From Tritrichomonas musculus (taxonomy: Eukaryota; Parabasalia; Tritrichomonadida; Tritrichomonadidae), in contig JAPFFF010000022.1 in NCBI GenBank assembly GCA_039105265.1, forward strand, positions 1,984,001 through 2,048,000: DNA of 64,000 nt, read 5' to 3'. The translations under genes and the position numbers were made by a program. Numbering within the stretch: the first letter of the stretch is position 1; every line of letters starts with the position of its first letter. The notes below the pieces were generated by a model. It did no database searches. It was not told the origin of the DNA and saw only the letters and a program-made list of their open reading frames with translations. Of this stretch, positions 35,660 through 45,731 are shown in pieces.

Positions 35660-36241
35660 AGAAAAATAAGGGGGTCGTTGATGGCGGATTCACGTTCAGC
35701 GTCGTATACGAGATCGAAATAGGGGTTGTTCGTTGACGGGCTCTGGCTCTGGTTGTTCCGGTTCGGGTTCATTCTTGGGCTCGGGTTCGGGGAACATGTC
35801 TGGGACGTATCGACTACGTATACGGGACTACGATAACTCTTTGTTGAAGACGTGTTTGATGTACTGTTTCTGCTCTTTCTTGAAGCGATCGTTGCGGAGC
35901 TCTTCACCGAGGTTACGTAACTGCTCTAGTATCTCGAGATTAATCGTCGAGTCTCGAGGGACTGTGCTTCGCGACCGAGGTTTTGCTGAGACTGGAGGCT
36001 CGTTTTCGGGAGATATCTCGACTGCGGTAATTCCCATAGACCCGTTTTCGGGCTCATTCTTGGGCTCAATTTCGGGTTCATTCTCGAGGGACCCATTTTC
36101 AGGCTCACTCTTCTCCCTTAACTTCACGATATACTTCCCTTCTTTCTTCGTTGGGAACACTTCGTAATCGGGGTCATCAATACCTTGGATCCATCGCTGG
36201 ATGATCTGATTTCGTTTCACTCCGCGGACGTACTTACTCAT
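35660..36241 (-). pseudogene. Remnant of the YVRGVKRNQ protein (element C)
   Basis: Begins MSKYVRGVKRNQIIQRW and matches 47289-47888 of D, with a Glu/Pro/Asn repeat tract (ENEPEIEPKNEPENG) in place of D's acidic tract. A TATTTTTG box (36252-36259) sits 10 nt upstream. The gene looks broken towards its end. Confidence 0.5.
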
Positions 36242-36251
36242 TTAGTTTGGA

Positions 36252-36259
36252 CAAAAATA
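36252..36259 (-). promoter_or_regulatory. TATTTTTG box (element C)
   Basis: Minus-strand TATTTTTG 10 nt before the ATG at 36241; the D counterpart is at 47271-47278 with the same spacing, so the box is conserved although its surroundings have drifted. Confidence 0.55.
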
Positions 36260-36318
36260 CGATAACGGAATTGCTTGAACGATATGCATTAGTGCGGGCT
36301 CCACTCATTTATGAGCCG

Positions 36319-36723
36319 TTAAAGACCTCTAAACGGAATCGCCTTAGTCGACTTCTTTCTGGAATCTGCTGCCGCTTGTGCTGTCGTCGATCCGCTTGGC
36401 TTTAATTCCCCGCGAGCGAACTGCTCACTGATCTTCACGATCTTATCCGTAACGGAACCTTTCGGCATGTGACTGAAGATGTTGGCACCTGCTGATGTGA
36501 TAGCTCCTAATGTCGGATTGAATGCAGTCGCAAACGGAGTGATCGCATGTAACATGGTACCGACGGCCTTAGGATTACTCATCGGGTAGTTCTTGGCGCC
36601 GATAAGCCCTATCTTGGTAGCACTCCAGACTCTATGAGCGACGTTCTTTGCACCGATAAGTCCTTGATGGACATCGTTCTTCAGGCGATTCCAACCGTTA
36701 GTGATGAAGCTCTTGAACCCCAT
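36319..36723 (-). CDS. Amphipathic minor virion protein, pVI-like (element C)
   Basis: 134 residues, MGFKSFITNGWNRLKNDVHQ..., with Gly/Ala-rich repeats of GLIGAKN type and a central TPFATAFNPTLGAITSAGAN segment. Very similar to 46612-47016. TATTTTTG box at 36737-36744, 13 nt upstream. Confidence 0.6.
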   Translation of the reverse strand: MGFKSFITNGWNRLKNDVHQGLIGAKNVAHRVWSATKIGLIGAKNYPMSNPKAVGTMLHAITPFATAFNPTLGAITSAGANIFSHMPKGSVTDKIVKISEQFARGELKPSGSTTAQAAADSRKKSTKAIPFRGL

Positions 36724-36752
36724 GGTTTATGTGAAACAAAAATACCTAGGGT

Positions 36753-37604
36753 TTACTCTTCGAAGTGTGCTTCGTTGGCAACGATGTTGATGATGAATCG
36801 GTCATGCTGGCCCTTATGGTTAAGGTATTCGGATGTAGTCGACTTGATATCGAGATTGTTTGGTGTCTGTTGAAGCATCGATGTGAAGTCTTCTTTACTG
36901 AAACCGCTGTAACAGATGATGTCTGTGGCTAACCTCTTAACGTTGAGATGAACGAAGCGGAGCGTCTGAACAGCTATGACGCAGGTTAGGTTGAAGTGTC
37001 TCGTCTTGGTGAGTAGTCGACAGAGTTCGCTGTTACCGTTCTTGAGTAACGGAGATCCAGCAGCGTCATCGAGAACGAGCAACGTGTTGTAAGGGTACGA
37101 AGCGGTCTGGTACTGAACGAGCTTACTCGCTATATAGGCGATTCTGTCTTCGATCTCGTTTAATGAATGCTTGGAGATGATTCTCGCCATCTCTTCATTC
37201 GCTTCGGCCATCTTAGATAGGACGTGCTTCACCATTGCATATTATTTGAGGTTCCGTCTGAGATGTCGTTTGAGGTATGGGAGAAGGTCGTCTTCTTTGA
37301 CGTACTCGATAGGGGTCTTCACGTTCTTGGATAACACTTCAGCGGTCTTATCGAGCTTCCCTGACGTCGAGCAGAAGATGATCTTACTGTAATAAGGTTT
37401 CTTGAATAGACGTTCCGTTATCATGATGTGACGCCAGATCCAAAACGATTTACATGCTCCCATCTTGCCGATAAGGAAGTAGATACCGTTTGTCGAAAAT
37501 GGGTATTCAGGAGCGAGGGGTTTAATCAATGCCATCTCGATGTCCCGTTGGTTCTTCCGTAACGAATCTTCGATAAGCTCTTCAACCTTCTTGATCTCAC
37601 TCAT
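36753..37604 (-). pseudogene. Packaging ATPase remnant (element C)
   Basis: Equivalent to the ATPase at 45732-46583: the N-terminal part (KPLAPEYPFSTNGIYFLIGK), the Walker B region (NTLLVLDDAAGSPLL) and the C-terminal QTPNNLDIKSTT motif are recognisable. The copy looks broken. Confidence 0.65.
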
Positions 37605-37614
37605 TTACGAGACG

Positions 37615-38688
37615 TTAAATGAACTTCCTTATCTGATCGGGAATCCGTTTTCGATTAACCCAGTACTGACGCTCCATAGTCGATAATTTCGTTGGATGAC
37701 CTTCCCGCATGTTCTTCGCTTTGATGGTGTCTGTCACGTCGGAATCCTCGTACGTGATCGTGTAGGTGTCTCGTTTCTGATTATACGATCGAATCTCCTT
37801 AACGATACAGCGTTTTCCGTTCTTGATGGTCGTCGCTAACGGAACGTTCTTAGCAGCCTTCACGAGCCTATATCCCGGTAGAGTATCCACGAAACCATCG
37901 CTAGAACGGATCATGAATTGATTGCCGTCTTTGGAGTCGACGATGTAAGACTGCTTAGATAGATTGGAACGGTGCTTCGTTAACGGACTCTTATCGAGAA
38001 CTACCCTGACGAAGTCGCCAGGTTCGAACTTGTATGGGCTCTCCTGATGACTCATCTTATCGATATACTCCAACTCGTCTTCTTCCGTGACGTCGTTAGG
38101 GGACTTGTAATCGAGAGAACGGTGAGGCATGTCGTTATAGGATTCGACTAAGGATAGCACATCAGCGGAAGGTTCGTTAGCTTTCATGTCGCGAATGGTC
38201 CTCATGAATCGATTGATGATACCGAGTTTGTTATGGTCATTATCCGTTGTGGTCGTATAGATAATGTCGTGTTCTCTCATGAAATCGAGGACGGATTTAG
38301 ATAAATAGGCCGTATCTTCATCGGATTCAATGGACTTACATTCGGGTTCTACCTTAATGAACTCGTTTAACGATCTCAGCACTTCCTTGGCTCCCTTACC
38401 GTTCATCTCATACGCGTAAGCCTTTCGGGTATTGATGTTGATGAGCATCAAGTAATTGGGATTGTCAATAAAGGTATCCATCTGGAAGCCATGCCGGATC
38501 TTCGAATAGAAGTGCATGAATTTGGGCACTGGAACGTGCTGATCGTGAACGACTCTGTTACTCAGAAACTCCTTAGCTTCATCGTCAGTAAAGCCATACC
38601 TATTAGCGATTCTCTTGAACCTGGATATCATATTGGTCGGGTACTTGGCATACACTTCATCAATGGTCTTGAACTTGATGAGGCTCAT
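37615..38688 (-). CDS. Retroviral-type (rve) integrase (element C)
   Basis: 357 residues, same length as D's integrase and roughly 80 percent identical by eye. The RNase H-like core includes FQMDTFIDNP, SDEDTAYLSKS and MPHRSLDYKSPNDV, and the C-terminal part has a chromodomain/SH3-like strand set (FEPGDFVRVVLDKSPL, YIVDSKDGNQFMIRS). The equivalence to D over the whole length makes this the best-preserved gene of element C. Confidence 0.75.
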   Translation of the reverse strand: MSLIKFKTIDEVYAKYPTNMISRFKRIANRYGFTDDEAKEFLSNRVVHDQHVPVPKFMHFYSKIRHGFQMDTFIDNPNYLMLININTRKAYAYEMNGKGAKEVLRSLNEFIKVEPECKSIESDEDTAYLSKSVLDFMREHDIIYTTTTDNDHNKLGIINRFMRTIRDMKANEPSADVLSLVESYNDMPHRSLDYKSPNDVTEEDELEYIDKMSHQESPYKFEPGDFVRVVLDKSPLTKHRSNLSKQSYIVDSKDGNQFMIRSSDGFVDTLPGYRLVKAAKNVPLATTIKNGKRCIVKEIRSYNQKRDTYTITYEDSDVTDTIKAKNMREGHPTKLSTMERQYWVNRKRIPDQIRKFI

Positions 38689-38722
38689 TTACGATGGATT
38701 AAGAGTACAGTAGCTTCCGGTT

Positions 38723-40120
38723 CTACAGGAACACAACATCCATTGTCAGGACCATATCATTGTTGAAGTTGATCGGGATATTGATATCATCGTTGTCGTA
38801 ACACTCTATCCAGAACGAATTACCGTTATCGTTGATATTATAGTACTTGATGTTCTCGAAAGTCTCGTTAGTATATCCGATGATGTTATGATTCGATTGA
38901 CTTGCGAATGAAGCAGCGATTCGACAATCCAAATCGGTTCTGATGTTGTGGAAGCACAGATTCCGATGGTACACGTTGGTGTATCCGACATGGTTTTGAT
39001 TCGGATTCGGACCGATGTTTAAGAAGTTTCGTGTATCTGAGCCGTGAATGAAGCAGACTTCGTCGAAGTCTACGTTACGGGAATTACGTAGATACGGATA
39101 CATGTAATCGGATTCCTCATGGTTACCGTCCCATACATAAACCTTCTCATATGAATCGTCATTGTCTGGAGTGATCAAGTAATCACAATAGTAATCGCTG
39201 TAGATCAGTATGTTATCGGGCTGCTCGATTATGAGTTGTTTCATATGTTTGCAGTCCTTGTTGACTATGTTGATGTCGTCACTCGTAACGAAGAACGGAA
39301 TCGGACGTACTCCAAGGTCATTACACTTCAACAGCATCAGGTCGTAATCGTCGCGAATGGCATTCAATTCAGTCAACTTCAACGGGATATCTTCCGATTC
39401 GGAACAGAGGATCTCGGAACGGATATGTTCATATAGATTCGTCTTCGATATTCATCTGATCAGCTTATCATGAATGTCTTTCCATGAATCATCTTCGTCA
39501 ATGGTGAACTGAATCGGAATTCGGAATACGACAACATCTTTTGGGCTCATGGTCGATAACTGGATCTCAGTTATGTTTTCGACCCCCTCACTGTTCATCA
39601 CCTGATCATCGATGTCGAGAAAGCATATTTCATGAACTCGTCCACGTCTCCCTTATTCAGGGTTGTCTTCATGATGTCTATTCGTTGAATGCCATTCAGA
39701 TGATAGAATATCTTACCGTACTTCTGATTAGATGCAGCATTCATTACGACCTTCAGTTCGGAATACTCTTCACGACGAAGGAAAGCCCAGAACACTCCAG
39801 GAAGATTATCTAATCGTTCATCCATTAAGTCAATCACATAATCGACCAACCCAGCTTCGCCCCTGTCTTTGAACTCCGCTTTACGGTACTTCCTGATGTA
39901 GAGCATGAATCGAACTGTCCTGCTTTTTCTTTTGAAAATGGATGGCTCTGATACCGATGATCTTCTCGTCTACGTTAGAGGTATGCCATTCAGGAGGGTA
40001 CTGGAAATGGATCCTGTTAGGGTAGACTTCATCTACGATTCCATCTATTGACGAGTTATACGTCGTTTCAAGCGGTAAATGGGTCTGTTCATTCGCTTGG
40101 ATATCTCTGCGGTAACTCAT
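38723..40120 (-). pseudogene. Penton-like minor capsid candidate, remnant (element C)
   Basis: Segments match the 446-residue protein of element D at both ends: MSYRRDIQANEQTHLPLET with RIHFQYPPEWHTSN at the start and SFWIECYDNDDINIPINF with VLTMDVVFL at the end. The region looks broken in several places. Confidence 0.55.
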
Positions 40121-40154
40121 TTATGAGAAGCAAAACAGTTGGATTCGATAATCC

Positions 40155-40176
40155 GGGGACGTCCTCGACGGACCCC
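40155..40176. repeat. Double-stem palindrome (element C)
   Basis: Arms GGGG/CCCC, short internal loop, inner arms CGTC/GACG. Same architecture as the palindromes of family 1 though the sequence differs; it lies between two minus-strand genes. Confidence 0.45.
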
Positions 40177-40193
40177 AAAAATGAAGATCCGAT

Positions 40194-40433
40194 TTAGTCA
40201 TCCAACACCAATCCGATAATGGTCTTGATGACTTCGATCTTTCTGTCCATGCCGATATCGTCGTCGTAGGCTACGTTTAAGAGTCTGTCGAAATCGGATT
40301 CGTTTTCAACCTCAACATCGAGCTCTATCTCATCACCGAAGTAGTCTTCAATGAATTCGATGATGTCGTTGACTGAATGAACTTCAGAGATGTCGATAGC
40401 TTCGAATACATCTTCGCTGTAGTAGGCGTTCAT
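40194..40433 (-). CDS. Small acidic protein (element C)
   Basis: 79 residues, strongly acidic (DYFGDEIELDVEVENESDFDRL), MNAYYSEDVFEAIDISEVH start. It is the outermost gene of C and has no counterpart in D, where a different 109-residue gene holds the equivalent position. Function unknown; acidic DNA-mimic-like proteins are one possibility. Confidence 0.4.
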   Translation of the reverse strand: MNAYYSEDVFEAIDISEVHSVNDIIEFIEDYFGDEIELDVEVENESDFDRLLNVAYDDDIGMDRKIEVIKTIIGLVLDD

Positions 40434-40811
40434 CTTATGTGTATGACTACGGGATAAAAAATCGATAGAGAAATCGTTTGAGGCATTTCAGTGTCGGAGG
40501 TATCCGGGGACGATACTCACACCAAGAACTCCACTTCTGAGGTAACTATCTCTGAAGAGACCAAAATGTTGTCTCATTATCGAAATCATTGTTGTTTCCA
40601 AGTAGCTGTTGGAGCAGTGGAGATGGCTGTGGTTGGGAAACTCGTTTAGAGGTCCGCAACTGCCGTTTTTTTGGGCGATTTGAGCTTCTCGGGAGGTTCC
40701 GGATCTGGGACTCGTCCGGGATGCTCGTAATGGGCCTCTGGAGGGCTGTTAAGGTGGTCTCAGACGACCTTCGGAAAGCCGATAAGTGGGTGCGTAGGGC
40801 CTGATACTACT
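40434..40811. repeat. Terminal non-coding region of element C
   Basis: About 380 bp without a convincing gene, distinctly richer in G+C than the host DNA that follows. It includes a near-perfect palindrome AAGGTGGTCT/AGACGACCTT at 40751-40771. The outer end reads AGTAGTATCAGG on the minus strand, comparable with AGTAGTAATACTAAGG at the start of D. Confidence 0.5.
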
Positions 40812-42552
40812 ATTGAATATTTGGTTGATCATAAGGAGTTTAAATCCAAAATCATATCAATTAATGGCCTTTTATAATGATTTTTGATAAGTAAAAAATG
40901 TAAATTATATCACATGTCATCAAAACTTTGATCTCTTCTAACTCCTGGCAAAATAAAGGAATTTTTTTTAATGCAATTTTTTATTATTCATAAATACTGC
41001 TATATTTATTTAATAATTTATTTTGCATTGATCTTTAGATTTTTTATTTCTCTCAATTTTATGACAACGGTTGAACGGTTGATCCCTATATCTTGAGCAT
41101 TTTGGACACATTTTTTATAAATGGTCGGGCAAAAACGCATCATTATTGCCATCCTTTTTTTATTTCCTATTGAATATTATATTTTAAACTTATCAAGTGT
41201 AAATCATCTAGAAATTTTCAATTTTTTTTTGAGAATAAAAACAGAAGATCAGATTTCAATTGTTTATATGACCTGCAAAAAACCTTTTAATGCATCAAAG
41301 TTCAATCTGCCAACTTTTCATATCAGTTGTGCAAATAAAAGTTATGATTATTGCTTTGAAGCAGTTCCTTATCTTAAATTTATTTATGATCATTATGATG
41401 ATTTAGAAGGAAAACTTATTTTTATTCATGGTCATGAATATTCTTGGCATTATAGAAAAAGTGTTTTCTCTACAGTTAAAAGAAGAATAAAAGATAAACA
41501 ATTTAAAAGCGATTCTTTTGGGACAATTTATCCAACTCTTTTGCATACATACATTCCATGGAAAATTAAACCTATATATAAACACCTATTTTATTATATT
41601 TACCATAATACATCAATGATGAAATATTTTAACATTAACATTACACGTTTTTATTGTTGTGCTACTTTTTTTGTAGATGCCAGTAATTTCAAATTAAGGC
41701 CACGTTACCAATATCAATTATTTATTGACAGATTGATTAATTATTCTAAATCTTATCCAAACCCTGCACCATTTTGCGGTCGTCTTATGGAATATACTTG
41801 GCATTTGCTCTTATCGAATCAACCCATGATTTACTATAATGAAAAATAAAAAAAAGCATTTGCAACTGAGTTTCACTATTTAGATTTTCGATTAAGAACC
41901 ATTTTTTGGAATCTGTTTACAATTTCAATGGTTTATGATAAATTTAAAAAATACTCACAAACTCCACTTGACGAACAAAATTCTTTCATTATAGTAGCCT
42001 CGGTTTGGTATCAGAACGTAGAATTATTTAAACATTTCTATTTTATAAAATTGAATTAAAAATGATCGTTTTTCTATGGGTAACGTAGCTTCAAAATAAC
42101 GTATTTTTTGTTTTTATATTTTTATTTTATATCGTTAAAAAACAAACAATTTAGCATTATGATTATTATTATGCTTTTTAGTTAGTATATAAAAGTCATG
42201 ATTTCGGTACAAGTCCCGAAACTAAGCCTTGGTTTTTGTATTTACAATTGTATACAACTTGTCCGTTTAAAAATTACAATTGTAATTACAAATGTAAATA
42301 CGTTATTTTCTAGATATTAGTTTTTTATTTTTATCTTGATCTACAATTATTTTTTTATATTAAAAATGTTTTAAATAATTTAAAAATAAAAAGATAAAAT
42401 AGTAAAATGTTTTTCAAATTAAATAATATTATTTTTGATTCTTCATAAAATAAAAAAAAATTTATTCGCATTCAAAAAGTTTCATTAATACTACAAATCA
42501 AAAAATCGTTATTTTACGAAAAAGACGTTAAAAAGACGTTTATGGTATTTGT
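40812..42552. other. Host DNA island between elements C and D
   Basis: About 1.74 kb of very AT-rich DNA, clearly different in composition from both flanking elements. It holds one gene (41121-41849). The part 41850-42552 has no supported gene; it has poly-T/A runs and a 14-bp palindrome ATTACAATTGTAAT at 42273-42286. Confidence 0.65.
41121..41849 (+). CDS. Host-type membrane-anchored protein, DUF3431-like
   Basis: 242 residues, intron-less. A hydrophobic N-terminal segment (IIIAILFLFPIEYYILNL) looks like a signal anchor. The motif FIHGHEYSWHY and an FLxFIYDHYDDL-like region before it (YLKFIYDHYDDLEGK) resemble the DUF3431 family, thought related to glycosyltransferases, with a conserved Cys pair region and a FCGRLMEYTWH C-terminal motif. 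Codon use is strongly AT-biased, unlike the elements. Assignment to DUF3431 is from memory of the motif. The product would be Golgi or ER lumenal if the anchor reading is right. Confidence 0.55.
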   Translation: MVGQKRIIIAILFLFPIEYYILNLSSVNHLEIFNFFLRIKTEDQISIVYMTCKKPFNASKFNLPTFHISCANKSYDYCFEAVPYLKFIYDHYDDLEGKLIFIHGHEYSWHYRKSVFSTVKRRIKDKQFKSDSFGTIYPTLLHTYIPWKIKPIYKHLFYYIYHNTSMMKYFNINITRFYCCATFFVDASNFKLRPRYQYQLFIDRLINYSKSYPNPAPFCGRLMEYTWHLLLSNQPMIYYNEK

Positions 42553-42917
42553 AGTAGTAATACTAAGGAGGGCTACGATCTATCGATCTCCGCCCCTCCT
42601 TAGAACACAAGTAACACCTTATCGATAGTACTATGATAACTCCATATGAACGACCATTCTATCGATAACGATTAACATCAACGATAGTGTCATAATAGCT
42701 TATCATTAATGATATTAACATCATCAGTATGCCAATAATAGTTCATTAGTGTCGATTAATGGCGTTGATTAATGGCGTTGATACATCCAGTATGTATGAT
42801 CTGGCATGCGTCATCTCTATCGAATTCTGTACGAGTAACACCTTATCGATAGTACCATGATAGATTAATTAGACCGATCACTCTATCGATATTAATCTAA
42901 CTTTTATTCATCGACAA
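42553..42917 (+). repeat. Left terminal region of element D
   Basis: Begins AGTAGTAATACTAAGG. A hairpin with a perfect 10-bp stem, CTAAGGAGGG (42563-42572) and CCCTCCTTAG (42594-42603), lies at the very tip. Inside are a tandem ATTAATGGCGTTG duplication near 42755-42781 and a direct repeat of GTAACACCTTATCGATAGTA (near 42608 and 42835). The matching right TIR is outside the window, so the inner limit cannot be set. Confidence 0.55.
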
Positions 42918-43247
42918 ATGACTACTAACTACTATATCCATTCAGCTGATTTCGAATGTGATAACGTTCCTGTCTATATCATGCCAGCTGATATCAAACG
43001 AATAGTATCTCATAATCGTCATACATTCCATAAACGAATCTTCTTCTTCAGTCCGAGTGAACGTCAAGTATATCGTTACGATCCTCTCATGAAAATCGTC
43101 CAATTAGAGAAGGGTGGTGAGATCGGTAATTCATTGAAGTTCAATCTAGTAACGGACGAGTCTAGACATGATAGCCTATATGTTAGTGATCGAATGATAG
43201 CTTATACATCGAATATGAGTAAGATCGAATTGATAAAGAGTAAGTGA
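42918..43247 (+). CDS. Hypothetical protein, first gene of element D
   Basis: 109 residues, MTTNYYIHSADFECDNVPVY..., beta-rich with PADIKRIVSHNRHTF and FFFSPSERQVYRYDP. No recognised domain. ATG preceded by ATTCATCGACAA rather than the common box. Its place at the tip of the element matches that of the unrelated acidic gene in C, so the outermost gene is exchanged between family members. Confidence 0.5.
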   Translation: MTTNYYIHSADFECDNVPVYIMPADIKRIVSHNRHTFHKRIFFFSPSERQVYRYDPLMKIVQLEKGGEIGNSLKFNLVTDESRHDSLYVSDRMIAYTSNMSKIELIKSK

Positions 43248-43280
43248 TGAATTCGCTGACGATGAAGAGTAAATGATGTT

Positions 43281-43288
43281 TATTTTTG
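43281..43288 (+). promoter_or_regulatory. TATTTTTG box of the penton-like gene (element D)
   Basis: TATTTTTG 11 nt before the ATG at 43300; this fixes the start used. Confidence 0.55.
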
Positions 43289-43299
43289 GTTTCATTGAA

Positions 43300-44637
43300 A
43301 TGAGTTATAGAAGAGATAACACAGAAGATGAACACATTCCGTTACCAATCGAAACGGTTTATAACTCTGTAGTTGATGCGTTAAGAGTTGAAGGTGATTA
43401 CGGAACCACTAAATATTATACCGATAACGATGAACACTTCAACAGAATCTACTTTAAATATCCAGCTGAATGGAGAACATCCAATCTCGGTGAAAAAATA
43501 ATCGGTGTTCGTCATATGTCTGTTAAATGGAGAACTGGTTGGATTAAGTTTGATCTATTCGTTCGAAAATTTGATAATGACGCATATGATAAACTAATGA
43601 ATCATTTCAGAAATGCTAACAAAGAAGTATATGATAAGTTATCATTAGATGAAATACATGAAATAATTATAGATAATCTATCGTATGAATATGTACGAGT
43701 ATATGAAATTCCAGTACGTATCAAAGTAACATCAAATGATAATTGGATTGATGTTGGAACTCATATACGAAAAGCTATTGATGATCATAATCTATATAAT
43801 CATCTGAAAGAGAAGATTATGAGTAGAAAGATAACTCCAGATGAACGAACTAGTTTGTTAAAACAATTAGAAGATATCAAAGATGATTATAAATCGATGT
43901 TAGCTAAAAGTGATGAATTAATCGGTGAACATATATCGTTCTATTTACGAAGTGAAGACGTCATAGTCGAAGATGTGTTCGAAAATAAACAACATATATT
44001 GAAATTACGATCTAAAGATACAGAGTTATTTAATGTATATAGAACAGTCGATATATTGATATCCAAAGCATATATTAATTTGCTTGACAATTATGCATAT
44101 AATGAGTTTTATGACGGACATCGTAGTAATAACTATTATAAACATAGATTAAACCATGAATACAAATTAGTTCCATACGAAGAACCTGATGAACCTGATA
44201 TTGGTGATGATGAAGAAGAAGATGATGATTGGAATGAACCTGTTATAGACGAAGATGATGAAGAACGTAAATATAATAATATCAAATTCGATCCATATAC
44301 AGCTAGTTTCTTCAATATCGGATCCGGTAATCCATTCAAAAACAATATATACAAACTATATCATTATAATTACGAACAGATATTGAAGAACATATTAACT
44401 GATTTGGAGTGTGAAGTTGTAGCTTCATTTGCAACTCAATCGAATCATTATCTTGTTGGTAGAACTAATGAACCATTCTGTCCGATCAAATATTATAAGT
44501 TGAACCATAGCGATGAAACATTTTGGATTGAATTCTACGACAAAAACGAGATTAAGATTCCATTACCGATCAATGATAATGTTGTGTTCACAATGGACAT
44601 GGTGTTCTTACAAAACCGTAAACTGTTATACTCTTAA
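43300..44637 (+). CDS. Penton-like minor capsid candidate (element D)
   Basis: 445 residues from MSYRRDNTEDEHIPLPIET, with the start chosen from the promoter box and the match to C. The N-terminal strand-rich part (NRIYFKYPAEWRTSN, KIIGVRHMSVKWRT) and the C-terminal part (ETFWIEFYDKNEIKIPLPIN, VFTMDMVFL) look like the ends of a jelly-roll minor capsid protein; a long helical and acidic insertion (EEPDEPDIGDDEEEDDDW) lies between. Its place before integrase and ATPase fits a morphogenesis gene. Identification is by pattern only; the 253-residue protein at 57153 is a rival candidate. Confidence 0.45.
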   Translation: MSYRRDNTEDEHIPLPIETVYNSVVDALRVEGDYGTTKYYTDNDEHFNRIYFKYPAEWRTSNLGEKIIGVRHMSVKWRTGWIKFDLFVRKFDNDAYDKLMNHFRNANKEVYDKLSLDEIHEIIIDNLSYEYVRVYEIPVRIKVTSNDNWIDVGTHIRKAIDDHNLYNHLKEKIMSRKITPDERTSLLKQLEDIKDDYKSMLAKSDELIGEHISFYLRSEDVIVEDVFENKQHILKLRSKDTELFNVYRTVDILISKAYINLLDNYAYNEFYDGHRSNNYYKHRLNHEYKLVPYEEPDEPDIGDDEEEDDDWNEPVIDEDDEERKYNNIKFDPYTASFFNIGSGNPFKNNIYKLYHYNYEQILKNILTDLECEVVASFATQSNHYLVGRTNEPFCPIKYYKLNHSDETFWIEFYDKNEIKIPLPINDNVVFTMDMVFLQNRKLLYS

Positions 44638-44647
44638 TCCGCTATAA

Positions 44648-45721
44648 ATGAGTCGAATCAAGTTCAAGACCATTGATGAAGTTTATTCTAAGTATCCGAC
44701 CAATACATTATCGAAATTCAAGAGAATCGCTAATAGATATGGTTTCACGGATGATGAAGCTAAAGACTATCTTCAAAACAAAGTCGTTCACGATCAACAT
44801 ATTCCGCCACCAAAGTTCATGCATATCTATTCGAAGATTCAACATGCGTTTCAAATGGATACATTTATTGGAGATCCAGACTATTTGATGTTCATTAACG
44901 TTAACACACGTAAAGCATATGCATATGAGATGATCAATAAAGGTGCTAAACAAGTGTTGAAATCATTAACCGAGTTCATCAAATCAGAACCTGAGTGTAA
45001 GTCTATCATATCAGATGAAGATGCATCATACTTATCGAAATCCGTACTCGATTTCATGAGAGAACATGATATTGTATATACAACAACGACCGATAACGAT
45101 CATAACAAACTCGGTATCATTAATAGATTCATGAGAACCATTCGTGATATGAAAGCTAATGAACCAAACACTGATATACTATCATTAGTAGAATCCTATA
45201 ACGATATGCCACATCGATCTCTTAATTATAAATCTCCGAATGAGATAACAGATGAAGATGAGTTAGAGTATATCGATAAGATGGAACGTCAAGTTAATCC
45301 ATATCATTTCAAACCTGGTGATCTAGTTAGAGTAGTTCTTGATAAGAGTCCATTAACGAAACGTCGTTCGAATCTATCTAAAGAGTCTTACGTCGTCGAT
45401 TCCAAAGATGGTAATCAGTTTCTAATCCGATCTAACGATGGATCTGTAGATACTGTACCGGGATATAAACTCGTGAAGTCATCCAATAACGTTCCACTAG
45501 CGGCATCAATCAAAAATGGTAAACGCGGTATCGTTAAAGAGATTCGATCTTATAACAAGAAGCGAGATACATATACGATCACATATGAAGATTCAACCGT
45601 TAAAGATACTATCAAATCGAAATATCTACGTGAAGGTCATCCAACTAAATTATCGACAATGGAACGTCAATACTGGTTGAATCAAAATACCATCCCCGAC
45701 CAAATAAGAAAGTTCATTTAA
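44648..45721 (+). CDS. Retroviral-type (rve) integrase (element D)
   Basis: 357 residues. RNase H-like core: FQMDTFIGDPDYLMFINVNT, IISDEDASYLSKS and DNDHNKLGIINRFMRTIRD, then MPHRSLNYKSPNEI; a C-terminal chromodomain/SH3-like region (FKPGDLVRVVLDKSPLTK, KRDTYTITYEDS). It is only distantly related to the family-1 integrase. It starts 10 nt after the penton-like gene; the spacer TCCGCTATAA lacks the box, suggesting co-transcription or a promoter inside the upstream gene. Confidence 0.82.
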   Translation: MSRIKFKTIDEVYSKYPTNTLSKFKRIANRYGFTDDEAKDYLQNKVVHDQHIPPPKFMHIYSKIQHAFQMDTFIGDPDYLMFINVNTRKAYAYEMINKGAKQVLKSLTEFIKSEPECKSIISDEDASYLSKSVLDFMREHDIVYTTTTDNDHNKLGIINRFMRTIRDMKANEPNTDILSLVESYNDMPHRSLNYKSPNEITDEDELEYIDKMERQVNPYHFKPGDLVRVVLDKSPLTKRRSNLSKESYVVDSKDGNQFLIRSNDGSVDTVPGYKLVKSSNNVPLAASIKNGKRGIVKEIRSYNKKRDTYTITYEDSTVKDTIKSKYLREGHPTKLSTMERQYWLNQNTIPDQIRKFI

Positions 45722-45731
45722 CTTACTATAA

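Larger units (their letters stand above)
31812..40811 (-). mobile_element. Polinton/Maverick element C (partial, broken, family 2)
   Basis: The genes here match those of element D in the same relative order but inverted: fibre end, small post-capsid proteins, capsid, minor proteins, ATPase, integrase, penton-like protein. The polymerase half is absent and the left boundary is element B's right end. The outer right end reads AGTAGTA on the minus strand, like the start of D. Integrase similarity to D is roughly 80 percent by eye at protein level, so C is older or from another subfamily. It looks clearly broken (five or more breaks). Confidence 0.82.

Noticed and set aside
42226-42300. Possible small RNA or regulatory dyad around ATTACAATTGTAAT in host DNA
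   Set aside because: In such AT-rich sequence palindromes of this size arise easily and nothing else supports a function.
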